A DNA stretch of 64,000 bases, from NCBI GenBank assembly GCA_947387575.1, contig CANDOC010000005.1, forward strand, positions 248,001 through 312,000, given 5' to 3'. Positions 47,626-56,969 of the stretch are shown piece by piece. Made by a program: the position numbers and the translations under genes. Numbering within the stretch: the stretch's first letter is position 1; each line of letters starts with the position of its first letter. This DNA is from Spongorhabdus nitratireducens (GTDB lineage Bacteria; Pseudomonadota; Gammaproteobacteria; Pseudomonadales; Endozoicomonadaceae). A model generated the notes under the pieces. It was given only the letters and a program-made list of their open reading frames with translations, was not told the origin of the DNA and made no database searches.

Positions 47626-49019
47626 CAATCAATACTCCGTGCAGCCGATGTCCGATGACCGGTCATCAAACCCAGCAAGAATGCACCACAGCCAGCGAAC
47701 AGAACAGCAATGCAGATCACCAACAGCTTGGAATATTTATGACTGATATCCAACATTGGGCCGATCAGGTCGGTATGGCCTGAAGACTCGGTAAAATAAA
47801 GTGCAGCCCCGGCCAGTGCGGTTACAAAGGCAGCCCGGTAGCTCCAGACCGGAATATCTCTCTGGTTACCCCAGAGTGAAAACAGAATAACCGGGGTGAG
47901 GTACATGGAGACCGTACCGCTGACGGCAACGGCACTGAAAATATCCTTGTTGCCAAGAAAGACCAGGCCCAGACCGGCCAGCATAAACAGCGCCATAATC
48001 AGACGGCCATTGGTCACGCTGGCATGAACGCATTTCATATCAACAGCAACCAGCTTGGATGCACTGGACAGGGTGGAGTCGAGGGTAGACATGGCCGAGA
48101 TCACCAGCGCCAGGCTGAACAACAGCATTGGTGTTTCGCCCAGCAGACGGGTCAGGGTAGCATTCATATCTTCACCGCTGACGGTATTGGCGCCGGCAAA
48201 TACACCCAGTAATCCGAACAGAATGATACAGAGGGTTGCCAGCCAGCCGGCATGAAGAAAACTCTTGCGGGTTGTTGCTCGATCAGCCAGGAAGCCGCGA
48301 TCCATCATGACTGGATCATGCATCGGATAGCTCCACACCTGCAGTAGGGCAACGGCTATCAGTACCGGACCGGGTTCAGTGATATCAAAGGGTTTGAATA
48401 ACAGGGTGGCGGTGGAGAATTCACTATGCCCGAACATCAGCAGTACCAAAGCTGTCAGTACCACCATAAACAGACTCATCTGCAGGACATCGGTTTTCAG
48501 GGATGTCTGCAATCCTCCCAGTGCGGCATAAGCCAGCGTGATAATGGCAAAACCGACAATTGCAAGGGTATAAATCTGACTGCCGGCAGCCCCGAACAAA
48601 ATGCCAATCACCAGCAGGTTGGCAAAGACTTCGCTTACAAGGCGGATACCAATGACAAAGTTGTAGCAACGAGTGCCGGTTGCACCGAAGCGGTCTTTCA
48701 GAAACGCCTGCACTGAATCATATCCATGCCGGAAGCGCAGGCTGTCGATAATCATGCCACCGGTAATAAACGACAGATAGTAAGCTGCATAAGCCAGTGT
48801 GCCCCACAGGCCATAGTAGTAACCAAGAATGGCAGCGTTCAGCAGTGAGCGGGCAAATATCCAGGTTGTAACTTGAGACAATACCAGTGTCAGCAACGTA
48901 GGTGCTTTTCCGGTTGAGCTTTTACCGTGAAAAAATGATTCGGACTGATTACTGGGTCGTGCAATAAAAAACGACAATAAAAGTATGGCGATCGACGCCA
49001 CCGGCAGAAAATAGGACAT
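47625..49019 (-). CDS. Sodium:solute symporter (SSS family)
   Basis: A 464-residue membrane protein with about 13 hydrophobic spans. Family features are the first span with SFFIARPSNQSESFFHGKSSTGKAPTLLTLVLSQVTTW in the SSS N-terminal layout, the middle AYAALGGLQTSLKTDVLQM (the family GGL-x-A/S-x-x-x-TD-x-x-Q motif) and LVISAMSTLDSTLSSASKLVAVDM (Na+-site span with STLDS). Substrate is unknown. It is coupled to the downstream metallophosphatase by a one-base stop/start overlap, and a 27-residue one-helix protein is encoded 103 bp upstream. The three look like one operon. Confidence 0.9.
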   Translation of the reverse strand: MSYFLPVASIAILLLSFFIARPSNQSESFFHGKSSTGKAPTLLTLVLSQVTTWIFARSLLNAAILGYYYGLWGTLAYAAYYLSFITGGMIIDSLRFRHGYDSVQAFLKDRFGATGTRCYNFVIGIRLVSEVFANLLVIGILFGAAGSQIYTLAIVGFAIITLAYAALGGLQTSLKTDVLQMSLFMVVLTALVLLMFGHSEFSTATLLFKPFDITEPGPVLIAVALLQVWSYPMHDPVMMDRGFLADRATTRKSFLHAGWLATLCIILFGLLGVFAGANTVSGEDMNATLTRLLGETPMLLFSLALVISAMSTLDSTLSSASKLVAVDMKCVHASVTNGRLIMALFMLAGLGLVFLGNKDIFSAVAVSGTVSMYLTPVILFSLWGNQRDIPVWSYRAAFVTALAGAALYFTESSGHTDLIGPMLDISHKYSKLLVICIAVLFAGCGAFLLGLMTGHRTSAARSID

Positions 49020-49122
49020 ACAGACGGAATTCCTTGTGTAACAGCCACGCTCTTTTTACCGGCGTGTCAGATTTAACAGTCGACTACTGTCTGTACGTCA
49101 GCAAACCCGTTTCGGATTCAGA

Positions 49123-49206
49123 TTATTTACGATAAAGCCACAGGCAAATAGTGGTGTTAATCGCTGCAGCAAGACAGAACAGCAGTAACAGTGTTGATGT
49201 TTCCAT
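49123..49206 (-). CDS. 27-residue single-helix membrane peptide, candidate symporter accessory subunit
   Basis: The frame ATG (49206) to TAA (49123) reads METSTLLLLFCLAAAINTTI and ends CLWLYRK. It is one hydrophobic helix with a basic C-terminal end, which places the C-terminus in the cytoplasm. A run of six G's lies five bases before the ATG. It sits just upstream of a sodium:solute symporter on the same strand. Small one-helix partners of SSS/NSS-type transporters are known (MetS with MetP in Corynebacterium; annotated symporter small accessory proteins). Identity as such a subunit is inference from hydrophobicity and position; no homology search could be run. Confidence 0.6.
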   Translation of the reverse strand: METSTLLLLFCLAAAINTTICLWLYRK

Positions 49207-49240
49207 AGTTTCCCCCCGATTGTTTTTCATTATCAGGCTG

Positions 49241-49258
49241 ATCAGGGTATGCCCTGAT
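49241..49258. terminator. Small hairpin between the phospholipase D-like gene and the 27-residue gene
   Basis: A 7-bp stem, ATCAGGG with CCCTGAT, and a 4-base loop. It lies 63 bases past the phospholipase D-like stop. No good T-run follows, so it is a weak candidate. Confidence 0.35.
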
Positions 49259-49321
49259 TCGCCTTGTTGTTATTGAAATTGCAGCCTACTCCTCTGGCGA
49301 AGGTAAATGCTTTGATATGTC

Positions 49322-50923
49322 TCAAGGATTGGTGACCGGTTTACTCCGGTCAAAAGCGGGCTGGAACAAACGGTCGCGGATATAACAGGTGTTGTCCTTG
49401 CCGGAAATGGCCAGTGATGTTTCATCGGCGTAGTACCAGCTCTGGTTATCCATATTGGCGGAGCCGACGACCACCATATGATCATCAAAGCTGGCAAACT
49501 TGGCATGGCTGGCGCCTCCTCCCGGTTTGTTCTCTTCTACTGGCATGGTATCGCCGGGAGGTACATACCAGCGGATATCCAGATTGGGGTTGGGGTGACC
49601 ACACAGCTGAAACAGTTTGGAAACAGCTTCGGCATTGGTGCCACCGGCACCCAGAGTACTTTCCCGCTGCTCATTGAACCGTTTGGATAGCAGCAGCTCT
49701 ACTTTCACCCCACGTTCAACTGCTGTCGCGAGCGCCTTGATCAGTACGGTGTTATTAAGGTTGGGAGACTGGATTGCGATTCGCTTTTCTACTTCGTTGA
49801 TTGCAGTGAGAAGTCCCTGACTCTGGGGGCAGTCAATCGAACGCTCGGCAATATTGGGATTGGCCTTGCGGGTCAGTACGGTAATGGGTGTCGCAGTCAG
49901 TTCCGGGTCCCGGGAAAAATCCGGTGGATACCGGAGTGATCTTACCTGCCGGTTTGGCTTATCCCGTGCGTCCAGACCGCGTACCCAGTTATGCATAAAG
50001 CCGCTGCGCAGCGCCATACCAACTTCGCCCCTGACAACAGTACCGGTGTCGTAAGCTGCCAGTCCCCGTCCTTCAGTACCGGCATGATTACGACGCTGAA
50101 TATTGGCACCGGTGATGGCCGCACGACATCCATCAGCAACCACTGTCTTGCTGTGGAGGCCATCAGTCAGCAGGTTGGCATGCACTCCGCCGCGAACATC
50201 CAGTAACCGGCGATCGGGTTTGAATCCGGGAAGCAGATTTTCAATTGTTGGCGCCCGGTTACCCTTCTTGCGTTTCATAAATTTGGCAGCAGGGCCTCGG
50301 GCCTGATTTACCAGAATCTTGATTTTCAGAGGTAAGCGAAACCGTTCCGGATGCTGATGCGCTTCCCGCTGGAGTGCGCGCAGGGCCGGAATGATATGCT
50401 TTTGTACCCCCGGAGAATTGGGCTCCCAGGAGAATGTCTGAATCAGAACTTCCTGACGGGCCCCCCGAATCACATCACCAAATGAGGCGAAAATTTCATC
50501 TCCGCCAATAGCCACTGATTCCACGGTATTGCGATAGGTCGTAACGAGAGACTCGGGAATTGAGCCGTTCTGGCTACAGCCTGTAGCTGCTTCAGTGACC
50601 GCTCGCTGCATCGGAACAGCTTCAGGGTTAATGGGGCCCGGCCCTTGTTGTTCCGGCCCCCTGACTAAATGTTGCCGGTTGGGGCGAACAACAAAGCCAC
50701 GCCGCTGACGAATGCCAATAGATTCAGGCGGTACGCTGAAGTCAAAAAAATGCGGCTGCTGTTTCTTTTTGACGAAGGTTATGGTCGGAAACCAGTTTCT
50801 GATCGTCCTGAATTGCCTGGCAATAAAGGCTTTAACCTTGCGTCGTAATGATGGCTTGGTTTTTTGGTCATATTCAGGAGTCGCTCCGACCGGGCGACTT
50901 CCCCCCACTCTGTGATCCGCCAT
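49322..50923 (-). CDS. Phospholipase D-superfamily protein with two HKD motifs
   Basis: A 533-residue protein. HKD motif 1 is LHSKTVVADGCRAAITGANI and motif 2 is SHAKFASFDDHMVVVGSANM, so both halves of the active site are present. Residues about 140-190 (ARQEVLIQTFSWEPNSPGVQ) fit the start of the first PLD lobe. The N-terminal 130 residues are basic, polar and rich in Gln and Pro, with no signal peptide. The family includes phospholipases, cardiolipin synthases, nucleases and secreted toxins. The signal-less, extended N-terminus and absence of membrane spans argue against cardiolipin synthase and would allow a secreted effector, which is inference. It is probably a single-gene unit. Confidence 0.82.
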   Translation of the reverse strand: MADHRVGGSRPVGATPEYDQKTKPSLRRKVKAFIARQFRTIRNWFPTITFVKKKQQPHFFDFSVPPESIGIRQRRGFVVRPNRQHLVRGPEQQGPGPINPEAVPMQRAVTEAATGCSQNGSIPESLVTTYRNTVESVAIGGDEIFASFGDVIRGARQEVLIQTFSWEPNSPGVQKHIIPALRALQREAHQHPERFRLPLKIKILVNQARGPAAKFMKRKKGNRAPTIENLLPGFKPDRRLLDVRGGVHANLLTDGLHSKTVVADGCRAAITGANIQRRNHAGTEGRGLAAYDTGTVVRGEVGMALRSGFMHNWVRGLDARDKPNRQVRSLRYPPDFSRDPELTATPITVLTRKANPNIAERSIDCPQSQGLLTAINEVEKRIAIQSPNLNNTVLIKALATAVERGVKVELLLSKRFNEQRESTLGAGGTNAEAVSKLFQLCGHPNPNLDIRWYVPPGDTMPVEENKPGGGASHAKFASFDDHMVVVGSANMDNQSWYYADETSLAISGKDNTCYIRDRLFQPAFDRSKPVTNP

Positions 50924-50955
50924 TACTTGCCAGCAAGCCTTTGTTGTTTTAATCC

Positions 50956-50972
50956 CTTAACTTCAAGTTAAG
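50956..50972 (-). terminator. Small hairpin downstream of rluA
   Basis: CTTAAC (50956-50961) pairs with GTTAAG (50967-50972) around a 5-base loop, flanked by further CC/GG pairs. AT-rich, with no clear T-run; a weak candidate terminator for rluA. Confidence 0.35.
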
Positions 50973-50990
50973 AGGATTTTGATCTGCGAA

Positions 50991-51659
50991 TCAAAAAGGT
51001 GCCGGGCAGCTGAAGTTTATCTCTTGCCCTGTAACCGGGTGAGTCAGGCTCAGGGAGGTGGCATGAAGATGCAGCCTGTTAGCAGCAGCACAGGCTTCAG
51101 GGTGAGCATAGAAAGGACAGCCCAGAATCGGATGCCCCATTTCAGCCATATGTACCCGCAGCTGATGTGAACGGCCGGTCACCGGCTCCAGACTGACCCG
51201 GGTTGAGTTCCCGGTATGGCTGATTACCCTGAATCGGGTATGGGCTGATTTGCCCAGCTCAAAGTCAACCATTTGCTTTGGCCGGTTGGGCCAGTCACAA
51301 CGTAATGGTAATTTGATTTCACCTTGCTGTTGCTCAGGGTGTCCCCAGATATCGGCAGTATATTCCTTACTGACTTTACGGTCCTGAAACTGGCGGCTCA
51401 GATGGCGGTGACTGTCTGCATTCAGTCCCAGGATCATCAATCCGGAAGTGGCCATATCCAGTCGGTGTACAACACGCGTTTCCAGTTCAATTTGCTGTAA
51501 CCGGCTGAGAACGGAGTCACGGTTGGCTTCATGACGCCCCGGCACACTCAGTAAACCGGCGGGCTTGTTAACGACAACAATTTGGTCATCACGATAAATT
51601 TCCTGCAAAGATTCATGGCAGGGCGGGGCAATAAAGGGTTGGGAGTCAGCATTATTCAT
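50991..51659 (-). CDS. rluA: RluA-family dual-specificity pseudouridine synthase
   Basis: A 222-residue pseudouridine synthase; E. coli RluA has 219. Motif II with the catalytic Asp is TRVVHRLDMATSGLMILGL. DDQIVVVNKPAGLLSVPGR (motif I) and VTGRSHQLRVHMAEMGHPILGCPFY (motif III) are also canonical. The MATSG form is the one seen in RluA, which modifies 23S rRNA U746 and tRNA U32, and length lacks an S4 domain, excluding RluC and RluD. Confidence 0.93.
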   Translation of the reverse strand: MNNADSQPFIAPPCHESLQEIYRDDQIVVVNKPAGLLSVPGRHEANRDSVLSRLQQIELETRVVHRLDMATSGLMILGLNADSHRHLSRQFQDRKVSKEYTADIWGHPEQQQGEIKLPLRCDWPNRPKQMVDFELGKSAHTRFRVISHTGNSTRVSLEPVTGRSHQLRVHMAEMGHPILGCPFYAHPEACAAANRLHLHATSLSLTHPVTGQEINFSCPAPF

Positions 51660-51713
51660 GGCGAAGGATTATCACTGATTCCCGTTTGTTGCGGAATGGG
51701 GTTTTGTCGTGAT

Positions 51714-52568
51714 TCAGTGGCGGTTTTTTCGAGCCAGTTTTTTCAGACTGAAACGGTCATAGTGCCAGATCCAGTGTTCGGGATACTTCCGAATCACTGA
51801 TTCCATCCGATCCATCAGTCGCTGCAGATTTTGTTGAGTATCATGATCGCGGTCATCGGTTGATTCAAGCTCAAACGCTTCAAAGTGCAGCTTCCAGCTG
51901 TTTTTGCCATTTGGCGTGGCATAGTGAAACAGCAAGGGTTGCTGCTGCGCCAGTGCCAGACTGATCACACTGGCCGGCGCCCGCACCTTGCGACCGAAGA
52001 AATCTACTTCAGCATCCCTGGCTCGCATATCATTGTGAAAGGTAATGCAGTGTCCCTGTCGCAGGCTTTTCATTAACAGCAACGGATTGCCACGCAAGAG
52101 CGGCTGTAACCCATACCAGCCCAGAATATGACGACCAAAGGCATTAAAGCGGGGACTCCTTTTTCCTGCCCCGATCAGTACTGCAACCGGATACCCAAGT
52201 TGTTGCAGTTGCAGTGCTGCGGCTTCCGGAGGTCCCATATGCAATGAAGCAATCAGTAGTCCGTGGTCAGGATCGTAACACTGTTGAATAACGTCCTTAT
52301 TTTCCAGTGTGAACTTCATTCTGTTCAGGCGGACAATCGAGATAGCACCGGCAATCATATTTCGGGCAGCGCGGGAAGCAATTCTGCTGCGCTCGGCAGG
52401 TGATTTGGCCGGGAAGGCCAGTGCAAGTCCTTGCCGGGCAGTTTTATATAAAACCAGATCAAGTACCTTGCCGGTAAACCCGATAAAAACATTGAGCACC
52501 GGGCCGGGCAGGTAATGCAGTAGTCGGGCAAGCAGTAGCCAAGGGTGATACCAGCGAAGTTTAGTCAT
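51714..52568 (-). CDS. LpxL/HtrB-family lipid A or lysophospholipid acyltransferase
   Basis: A 284-residue protein, slightly shorter than LpxL (306). The catalytic HX4E motif is H110-MGPP-E115 in LIASLHMGPPEAAALQL. TFHNDMRARDAEVDFFGRKVRAPASVISLAL matches the second family block. An N-terminal hydrophobic stretch anchors it in the inner membrane. It transfers an acyl chain to the lipid A precursor or another lipid; which one cannot be told. 42 bp downstream of the LysR gene, same strand. Confidence 0.85.
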   Translation of the reverse strand: MTKLRWYHPWLLLARLLHYLPGPVLNVFIGFTGKVLDLVLYKTARQGLALAFPAKSPAERSRIASRAARNMIAGAISIVRLNRMKFTLENKDVIQQCYDPDHGLLIASLHMGPPEAAALQLQQLGYPVAVLIGAGKRSPRFNAFGRHILGWYGLQPLLRGNPLLLMKSLRQGHCITFHNDMRARDAEVDFFGRKVRAPASVISLALAQQQPLLFHYATPNGKNSWKLHFEAFELESTDDRDHDTQQNLQRLMDRMESVIRKYPEHWIWHYDRFSLKKLARKNRH

Positions 52569-52610
52569 TGTCTGTTCAGTCCTTTTCAGTAAGAACAGAC
52601 CTGCAGCCTG

Positions 52611-53483
52611 TCAGCCAGTTCCTTCCAACAGTTCAATAAAGGCCTGAGCAGCGCGGCTCAGGGTACGGTTTCGATGATGAATATAGCCCAGCATTCGATG
52701 CAGGTCTGCTCCTTCTGCAATGGGTAACTTCACCAGCGACGACTCGATCATGGTCTCAGGCAATACACTCCAGTAGCGTCCCAGTCCGACCAGCATGCGA
52801 ATGGTTTCCAGGTAGTTGGTGTACATCGCAACCTGAAATGACTGTTGCTGCTGTTCAAATAACTGGCGCACAAAGTGGTGGGTGAACGTATGGGTTCCCG
52901 GAAAGACTGCCGGATGATCGGCCAGGTCTGCCAGCGACACCTGCTCTTTTTCCGCAAGAGGATGTTCCTGTGAGGTAACAAAGCACAGGTTATCCCGCCA
53001 CAGTGATTTGCTTACCAGTTGGGTGGATGAATCAGGAGAGAGCGTAATCACTGCCAATTCAATATCACCGGCAATCACGGCTTCGCAGGCTTTTTCCGAA
53101 TCCAGAAATTGGATGTCCAACTGCACCTGGGGGTGAGCCTGAGTAAAGTGACGCAGTGGCTCGGGCAGGCGGTGCAGTCCGATATGGTGGCTGGTGGCCA
53201 GTGTCAGACTGCCGCGCACCTGTTCTGACAGATTGGTCAGTTCACTGCGACAGGCGGCCAATTCCTGCATAATCCGTTGCGCTTTGGGCAGCAATAGCCG
53301 GCCCGCTTCAGTCAGGGTGATTTTACGCCCGAACCGGTCAAACAGCTTGCAATCCAGCTGGGATTCCAGCGCTGCGATACGCTTGCTGATAGCGGGCTGG
53401 GTCAGGTGCAGTTGTTCTGCCGCAAGCGAAAAAGAGCCGGATCGGGCAACGGCTACAAAGGCGTTAAGACTGTTAGTATCCAC
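52611..53483 (-). CDS. LysR-family transcriptional regulator divergent from leuC
   Basis: A 290-residue LysR protein. The winged helix-turn-helix is MDTNSLNAFVAVARSGSFSLAAEQLHLTQPAISKRIAALESQLDCKLFDRFGRKITLTEAGRLLLP; in shorter terms, the family block from residues 1-65 is intact. A two-lobed effector-binding domain follows from about residue 90. It is divergent from leuC with 206 bp between, which in Pseudomonas-like genomes is a common arrangement and suggests control of leuCDB. The effector is unknown. Confidence 0.9.
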   Translation of the reverse strand: MDTNSLNAFVAVARSGSFSLAAEQLHLTQPAISKRIAALESQLDCKLFDRFGRKITLTEAGRLLLPKAQRIMQELAACRSELTNLSEQVRGSLTLATSHHIGLHRLPEPLRHFTQAHPQVQLDIQFLDSEKACEAVIAGDIELAVITLSPDSSTQLVSKSLWRDNLCFVTSQEHPLAEKEQVSLADLADHPAVFPGTHTFTHHFVRQLFEQQQQSFQVAMYTNYLETIRMLVGLGRYWSVLPETMIESSLVKLPIAEGADLHRMLGYIHHRNRTLSRAAQAFIELLEGTG

Positions 53484-53501
53484 TAAATCAAAGTATTCCT
53501 A

Positions 53502-53533
53502 AAATTCATTCCAAATATAAAATATATGAATTT
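53502..53533. promoter_or_regulatory. Inverted repeat in the LysR-leuC intergenic region, candidate operator
   Basis: AAATTCAT (53502-53509) and ATGAATTT (53526-53533) form a perfect 8-bp inverted repeat around a 16-base AT-rich spacer. It is about 20 bases upstream of the lysR-type gene start and about 160 upstream of leuC, a position that fits auto-control and leuC control by a LysR protein. Confidence 0.45.
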
Positions 53534-53652
53534 GAGTTATTCTTCACGCTCTATTACGATGCACTCAGCCATGAGCGGAAAGTACGTACATCAGTTCAGT
53601 AGATCCTGAAAGTACGGGCACGATTTCAACCAGGCACAAGTCAAATAACATC

Positions 53653-53674
53653 AGGTTCAGGTCAAGGTTCAGGT
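53653..53674 (+). repeat. Direct repeat in the leuC leader
   Basis: AGGTTCAGGT occurs twice, at 53653-53662 and 53665-53674, so the period is 12 bases. The second copy ends 15 bases before the leuC ATG, just ahead of the AAAGG ribosome-binding site. A further 9-base repeat, GAAAGTACG, occurs at 53578 and 53608. Confidence 0.6.
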
Positions 53675-53689
53675 TAAAGGAAACGAGAT

Positions 53690-55123
53690 ATGGCAGGTAA
53701 AACCCTTTACGACAAACTCTGGGATGCCCATCTGGTTAAAGAGCGGGATGACGGCTCTGCCCTGCTGTATATCGATCGTCATCTGCTGCATGAAGTGACC
53801 TCCCCGCAGGCGTTCGAAGGCCTGAAGCTGACCGGACGCAAGCCCTGGCGGCTGGAAGCTAATGTTGCCACCCCGGATCATAATGTGCCGACCACCCGGG
53901 ATGAGCGGAAAGAAGGTATCAACGGTATTGTTGACCCGGTATCCCGAATCCAGGTTCAGACTCTTGATGAAAACTGCAAGGAATTCAATGTTCTGCAGTT
54001 TGATATGCAGGATCAGCGGCAGGGTATTGTTCACGTTGTTGGCCCGGAACAGGGCTCAACCCTGCCGGGTATGACCGTTGTCTGTGGAGACTCCCATACT
54101 GCGACTCACGGTGCATTTGGCGCATTGGCCCATGGTATTGGTACCTCTGAAGTGGAGCATGTTTTGGCCACTCAGTGTCTGGTTGCCAAAAAAATGAAAA
54201 ACATGCGGGTCAGCGTTGAAGGCGAACTGGGTGCCGGCGTTACTGCCAAAGATGTGATTCTCGCCATTATCGGTGAAATCGGCACGGCGGGTGGTACCGG
54301 TTGTGCGATTGAATTTGCAGGCTCGGCCATCCGTTCCCTGTCAATGGAAGGTCGAATGACCCTGTGCAATATGGCCATCGAGGGTGGTGCCCGGGTTGGT
54401 CTGGTCGCTGTGGACAACAAAACTCTTAACTATGTTGAAGGCCGTCCCTTTGCGCCAAAAGGCAAACAGTGGGAACAGGCTGTCAGCTGGTGGCAGACAC
54501 TGGTCTCTGATGATGATGCCGTGTTTGATCACGAAGTGGTGTTAAAAGCTGAAGATATTCAGCCCCAGATTACCTGGGGTACCTCACCGGAAATGGTGGC
54601 TCCGGTAAATGGTCTGGTACCTGATCCGCAGCAGGAAAATGATGGTGTGAAGGCTGGCAGTATCCAGCGGGCGCTCGATTATATGGGGCTCGAAGCCGGC
54701 ATGAAGCTGACGGATATTCAGCTGGACCGGGTCTTTATCGGCTCCTGCACCAACTCCCGAATCGAGGATCTGCGTGAAGCTGCGGCAGTGGTGAAGGGGC
54801 ACAAGGTGTCTTCTGTGCTGAAGCAGGCGCTGGTGGTTCCCGGTTCAGGTCTGGTCAAGGCCCAAGCTGAAGCAGAAGGACTGGATAAGATCTTTACCGA
54901 TGCCGGACTGGAATGGCGTGAGCCGGGCTGCTCCATGTGTCTGGCTATGAATGCCGACAAACTGGGGCAGGGCGAACACTGTGCCTCGACTTCAAACCGT
55001 AACTTTGAGGGACGTCAGGGTTTCGGTGGCCGGACTCATCTGGTCAGCCCGGCCATGGCGGCAGCGGCGGCGATTGCAGGACATTTTGTTGATATTCGGG
55101 AATTTGAAGGAGCCGGGGCATGA
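53690..55123 (+). CDS. leuC: 3-isopropylmalate dehydratase large subunit
   Basis: A 477-residue aconitase-family protein. The [4Fe-4S] cysteines are in [14 protein letters not shown] and [14 protein letters not shown], and the start [16 protein letters not shown] is typical. With LeuD it isomerises 2- and 3-isopropylmalate in leucine synthesis. AAGGAAACGAG precedes the ATG. The last four bases overlap leuD (ATGA), so translation is coupled. Confidence 0.98.
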   Translation: MAGKTLYDKLWDAHLVKERDDGSALLYIDRHLLHEVTSPQAFEGLKLTGRKPWRLEANVATPDHNVPTTRDERKEGINGIVDPVSRIQVQTLDENCKEFNVLQFDMQDQRQGIVHVVGPEQGSTLPGMTVVCGDSHTATHGAFGALAHGIGTSEVEHVLATQCLVAKKMKNMRVSVEGELGAGVTAKDVILAIIGEIGTAGGTGCAIEFAGSAIRSLSMEGRMTLCNMAIEGGARVGLVAVDNKTLNYVEGRPFAPKGKQWEQAVSWWQTLVSDDDAVFDHEVVLKAEDIQPQITWGTSPEMVAPVNGLVPDPQQENDGVKAGSIQRALDYMGLEAGMKLTDIQLDRVFIGSCTNSRIEDLREAAAVVKGHKVSSVLKQALVVPGSGLVKAQAEAEGLDKIFTDAGLEWREPGCSMCLAMNADKLGQGEHCASTSNRNFEGRQGFGGRTHLVSPAMAAAAAIAGHFVDIREFEGAGA

Positions 55124-55761
55124 AGGCATTTACCGTACACAGTGGCATTGTCGCGCCAATGGATCGGGCCAATGTCGATACCGACCTGATTATTCCCAAG
55201 CAGTTTCTGAAATCCATCAAGCGCACCGGATTTGGCAAGAACCTGTTTGATGAGTTGCGTTATCTGGATGAAGGTCAACCGGATCAGGATTGCAGTGGTC
55301 GTCCATTGAATACTGAATTTGTGCTGAATCAGCCCCGTTATGAAGGTGCTTCCGTTTTGCTGGCCCGGGAAAACTTTGGCTGTGGCTCAAGTAGAGAACA
55401 TGCGCCCTGGGCACTGGATGATTATGGTTTCCGCTGCGTTATCGCTCCCAGCTTTGCGGATATTTTCTTTAACAACTGCTTCAAGAACGGCTTGTTACCT
55501 GTTGTTCTGGAAGAAAAAATTGTTGATCAGCTGTTTGCTGAATGTGCTGCCGATGAAGGCTATCACCTGACCGTTGATCTGCAGCAGCAGGTCGTTAAAA
55601 CCTCCAAGGGGCGGGTGATTCCATTTGAGATTGACCCTTTCCGGCGCCACTGCCTGCTGGAAGGGCTGGATGATATCGGGCTTACATTGCAGGCCGAAGA
55701 TGCCATTCAGGCGTTTGAGCAGCAGCATCAGCAACGCTGCCCCTGGTTATTTCAGCACTGA
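55120..55761 (+). CDS. leuD: 3-isopropylmalate dehydratase small subunit
   Basis: A 213-residue swivel-domain subunit. Markers are [23 protein letters not shown] near the start and [46 protein letters not shown], whose parts [12 protein letters not shown] and DIFFNNC are invariant. Forms the heterodimer with LeuC; the genes overlap by four bases. Confidence 0.98.
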   Translation: MKAFTVHSGIVAPMDRANVDTDLIIPKQFLKSIKRTGFGKNLFDELRYLDEGQPDQDCSGRPLNTEFVLNQPRYEGASVLLARENFGCGSSREHAPWALDDYGFRCVIAPSFADIFFNNCFKNGLLPVVLEEKIVDQLFAECAADEGYHLTVDLQQQVVKTSKGRVIPFEIDPFRRHCLLEGLDDIGLTLQAEDAIQAFEQQHQQRCPWLFQH

Positions 55762-55835
55762 AAATAATACTGACCGTTATGCCGGATTCCTGAAACAGAA
55801 TTCGGCGCGGCAATAAACATGCAGGATGTCACGCT

Positions 55836-56912
55836 ATGAGCAAGGTTCTGGTTCTTCCCGGTGATGGTATCGGTCCGGAAATTACCACTGAAGCGATTCG
55901 GGTACTGGATGCAGTCAAAGCTAAGTTCGATCTCGATATTGAAGTGGACTACGGGTTAGTCGGCGGCTCGGCTATTGAAGAGCATGGTTGTCCGTTGCCG
56001 GTTGAAACCATGGAGAAAGCCCGGGCTGCGGATGCCATTCTGTTGGGCGCTGTGGGTGGTCCCAAGTGGGATCATCTGGAAATGGCCCGTCGTCCGGAAA
56101 AAGGTCTGCTCGGTTTACGAGCCGGATTAAACCTGTTTGCCAACCTGCGTCCGGCCATCCTCTATCCGCAGCTGGCAGAAGCTTCCACTCTGAAGCCTGA
56201 AGTTGTGAGTGGACTGGATATTCTGATTATCCGCGAACTGACCGGCGGCATCTATTTTGGTGAGCCCCGCGGTGTGCGTGCTCTCGAGAATGGCGAGAAA
56301 GAGGGTTTCAACACTTACGTTTACCGTGAAAGTGAAATCCGCCGCATCGGCCGCGCCGCTTTTGAAGCAGCACGGAAACGCGGTGGTCGGCTGTGCTCGG
56401 TCGACAAGGCCAATGTGCTGGAAGTCACCGTACTGTGGCGTGAAGTGATCGAAGAACTGGCCAAAGAATATCCGGATGTCGAGCTGAGCCATCTCTATGT
56501 AGACAATGCGGCAATGCAGCTGGTGCGAGCTCCGAAACAGTTCGATGTGATGGTTACCGGCAATATGTTTGGCGATATTCTGTCCGACTGTGCTGCCATG
56601 CTGACCGGTTCTATCGGCATGCTGCCTTCAGCTTCGCTGGATGAAAACAACAAGGGTATGTATGAGCCGGTGCACGGCTCGGCCCCGGATATTGCCGGGC
56701 AGAACATTGCCAACCCGCTGGCCACCATTCTCTCGGTTGCCATGTTGCTGCGTTATTCCCTGGGTGAAGCTGAAGCGGCAGATGCGATTGAAGCAGCCGT
56801 CAGCTCGGTGCTGGATCAGGAACTGCGGACCGGCGATATCATGTCCGAAGGTTGCCGTCAGGTTAATACCCGGCAGATGGGTGATGCGGTGGTTGCCGCT
56901 ATCGCGGGCTGA
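55836..56912 (+). CDS. leuB: 3-isopropylmalate dehydrogenase
   Basis: A 358-residue NAD-dependent decarboxylating dehydrogenase. Markers are [31 protein letters not shown], the catalytic region [30 protein letters not shown] (Lys and Asp residues) and [23 protein letters not shown] for NAD. The third leucine-specific step. 74 bp after leuD in the same operon; the hairpin at 56924 follows. In Pseudomonas a methyltransferase gene sits between leuD and leuB; here it is absent. Confidence 0.98.
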   Translation: MSKVLVLPGDGIGPEITTEAIRVLDAVKAKFDLDIEVDYGLVGGSAIEEHGCPLPVETMEKARAADAILLGAVGGPKWDHLEMARRPEKGLLGLRAGLNLFANLRPAILYPQLAEASTLKPEVVSGLDILIIRELTGGIYFGEPRGVRALENGEKEGFNTYVYRESEIRRIGRAAFEAARKRGGRLCSVDKANVLEVTVLWREVIEELAKEYPDVELSHLYVDNAAMQLVRAPKQFDVMVTGNMFGDILSDCAAMLTGSIGMLPSASLDENNKGMYEPVHGSAPDIAGQNIANPLATILSVAMLLRYSLGEAEAADAIEAAVSSVLDQELRTGDIMSEGCRQVNTRQMGDAVVAAIAG

Positions 56913-56923
56913 ACGGAAAAGAA

Positions 56924-56950
56924 AAAGCCAGCCGGTTAAGGGCTGGCTTT
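56924..56950. terminator. Hairpin terminator shared by leuB and the 59-residue gene
   Basis: A 10-bp perfect stem, AAAGCCAGCC (56924-56933) with GGCTGGCTTT (56941-56950), has a 7-base loop. The minus strand has the better T-run (TTTTTCTTTT), so it is a good terminator for the small minus-strand gene at 56970-57149 and a weaker one for leuB. Confidence 0.88.
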
Positions 56951-56969
56951 GCGGTTGATGACAGCGTAA

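Noticed and set aside
48865-48873. GTTGTAACT, identical to the core of E. coli Ter sites
   Set aside because: It is inside the symporter gene, flanking bases do not match Ter, and about one 9-mer match in two is expected by chance in 128 kb of both strands.
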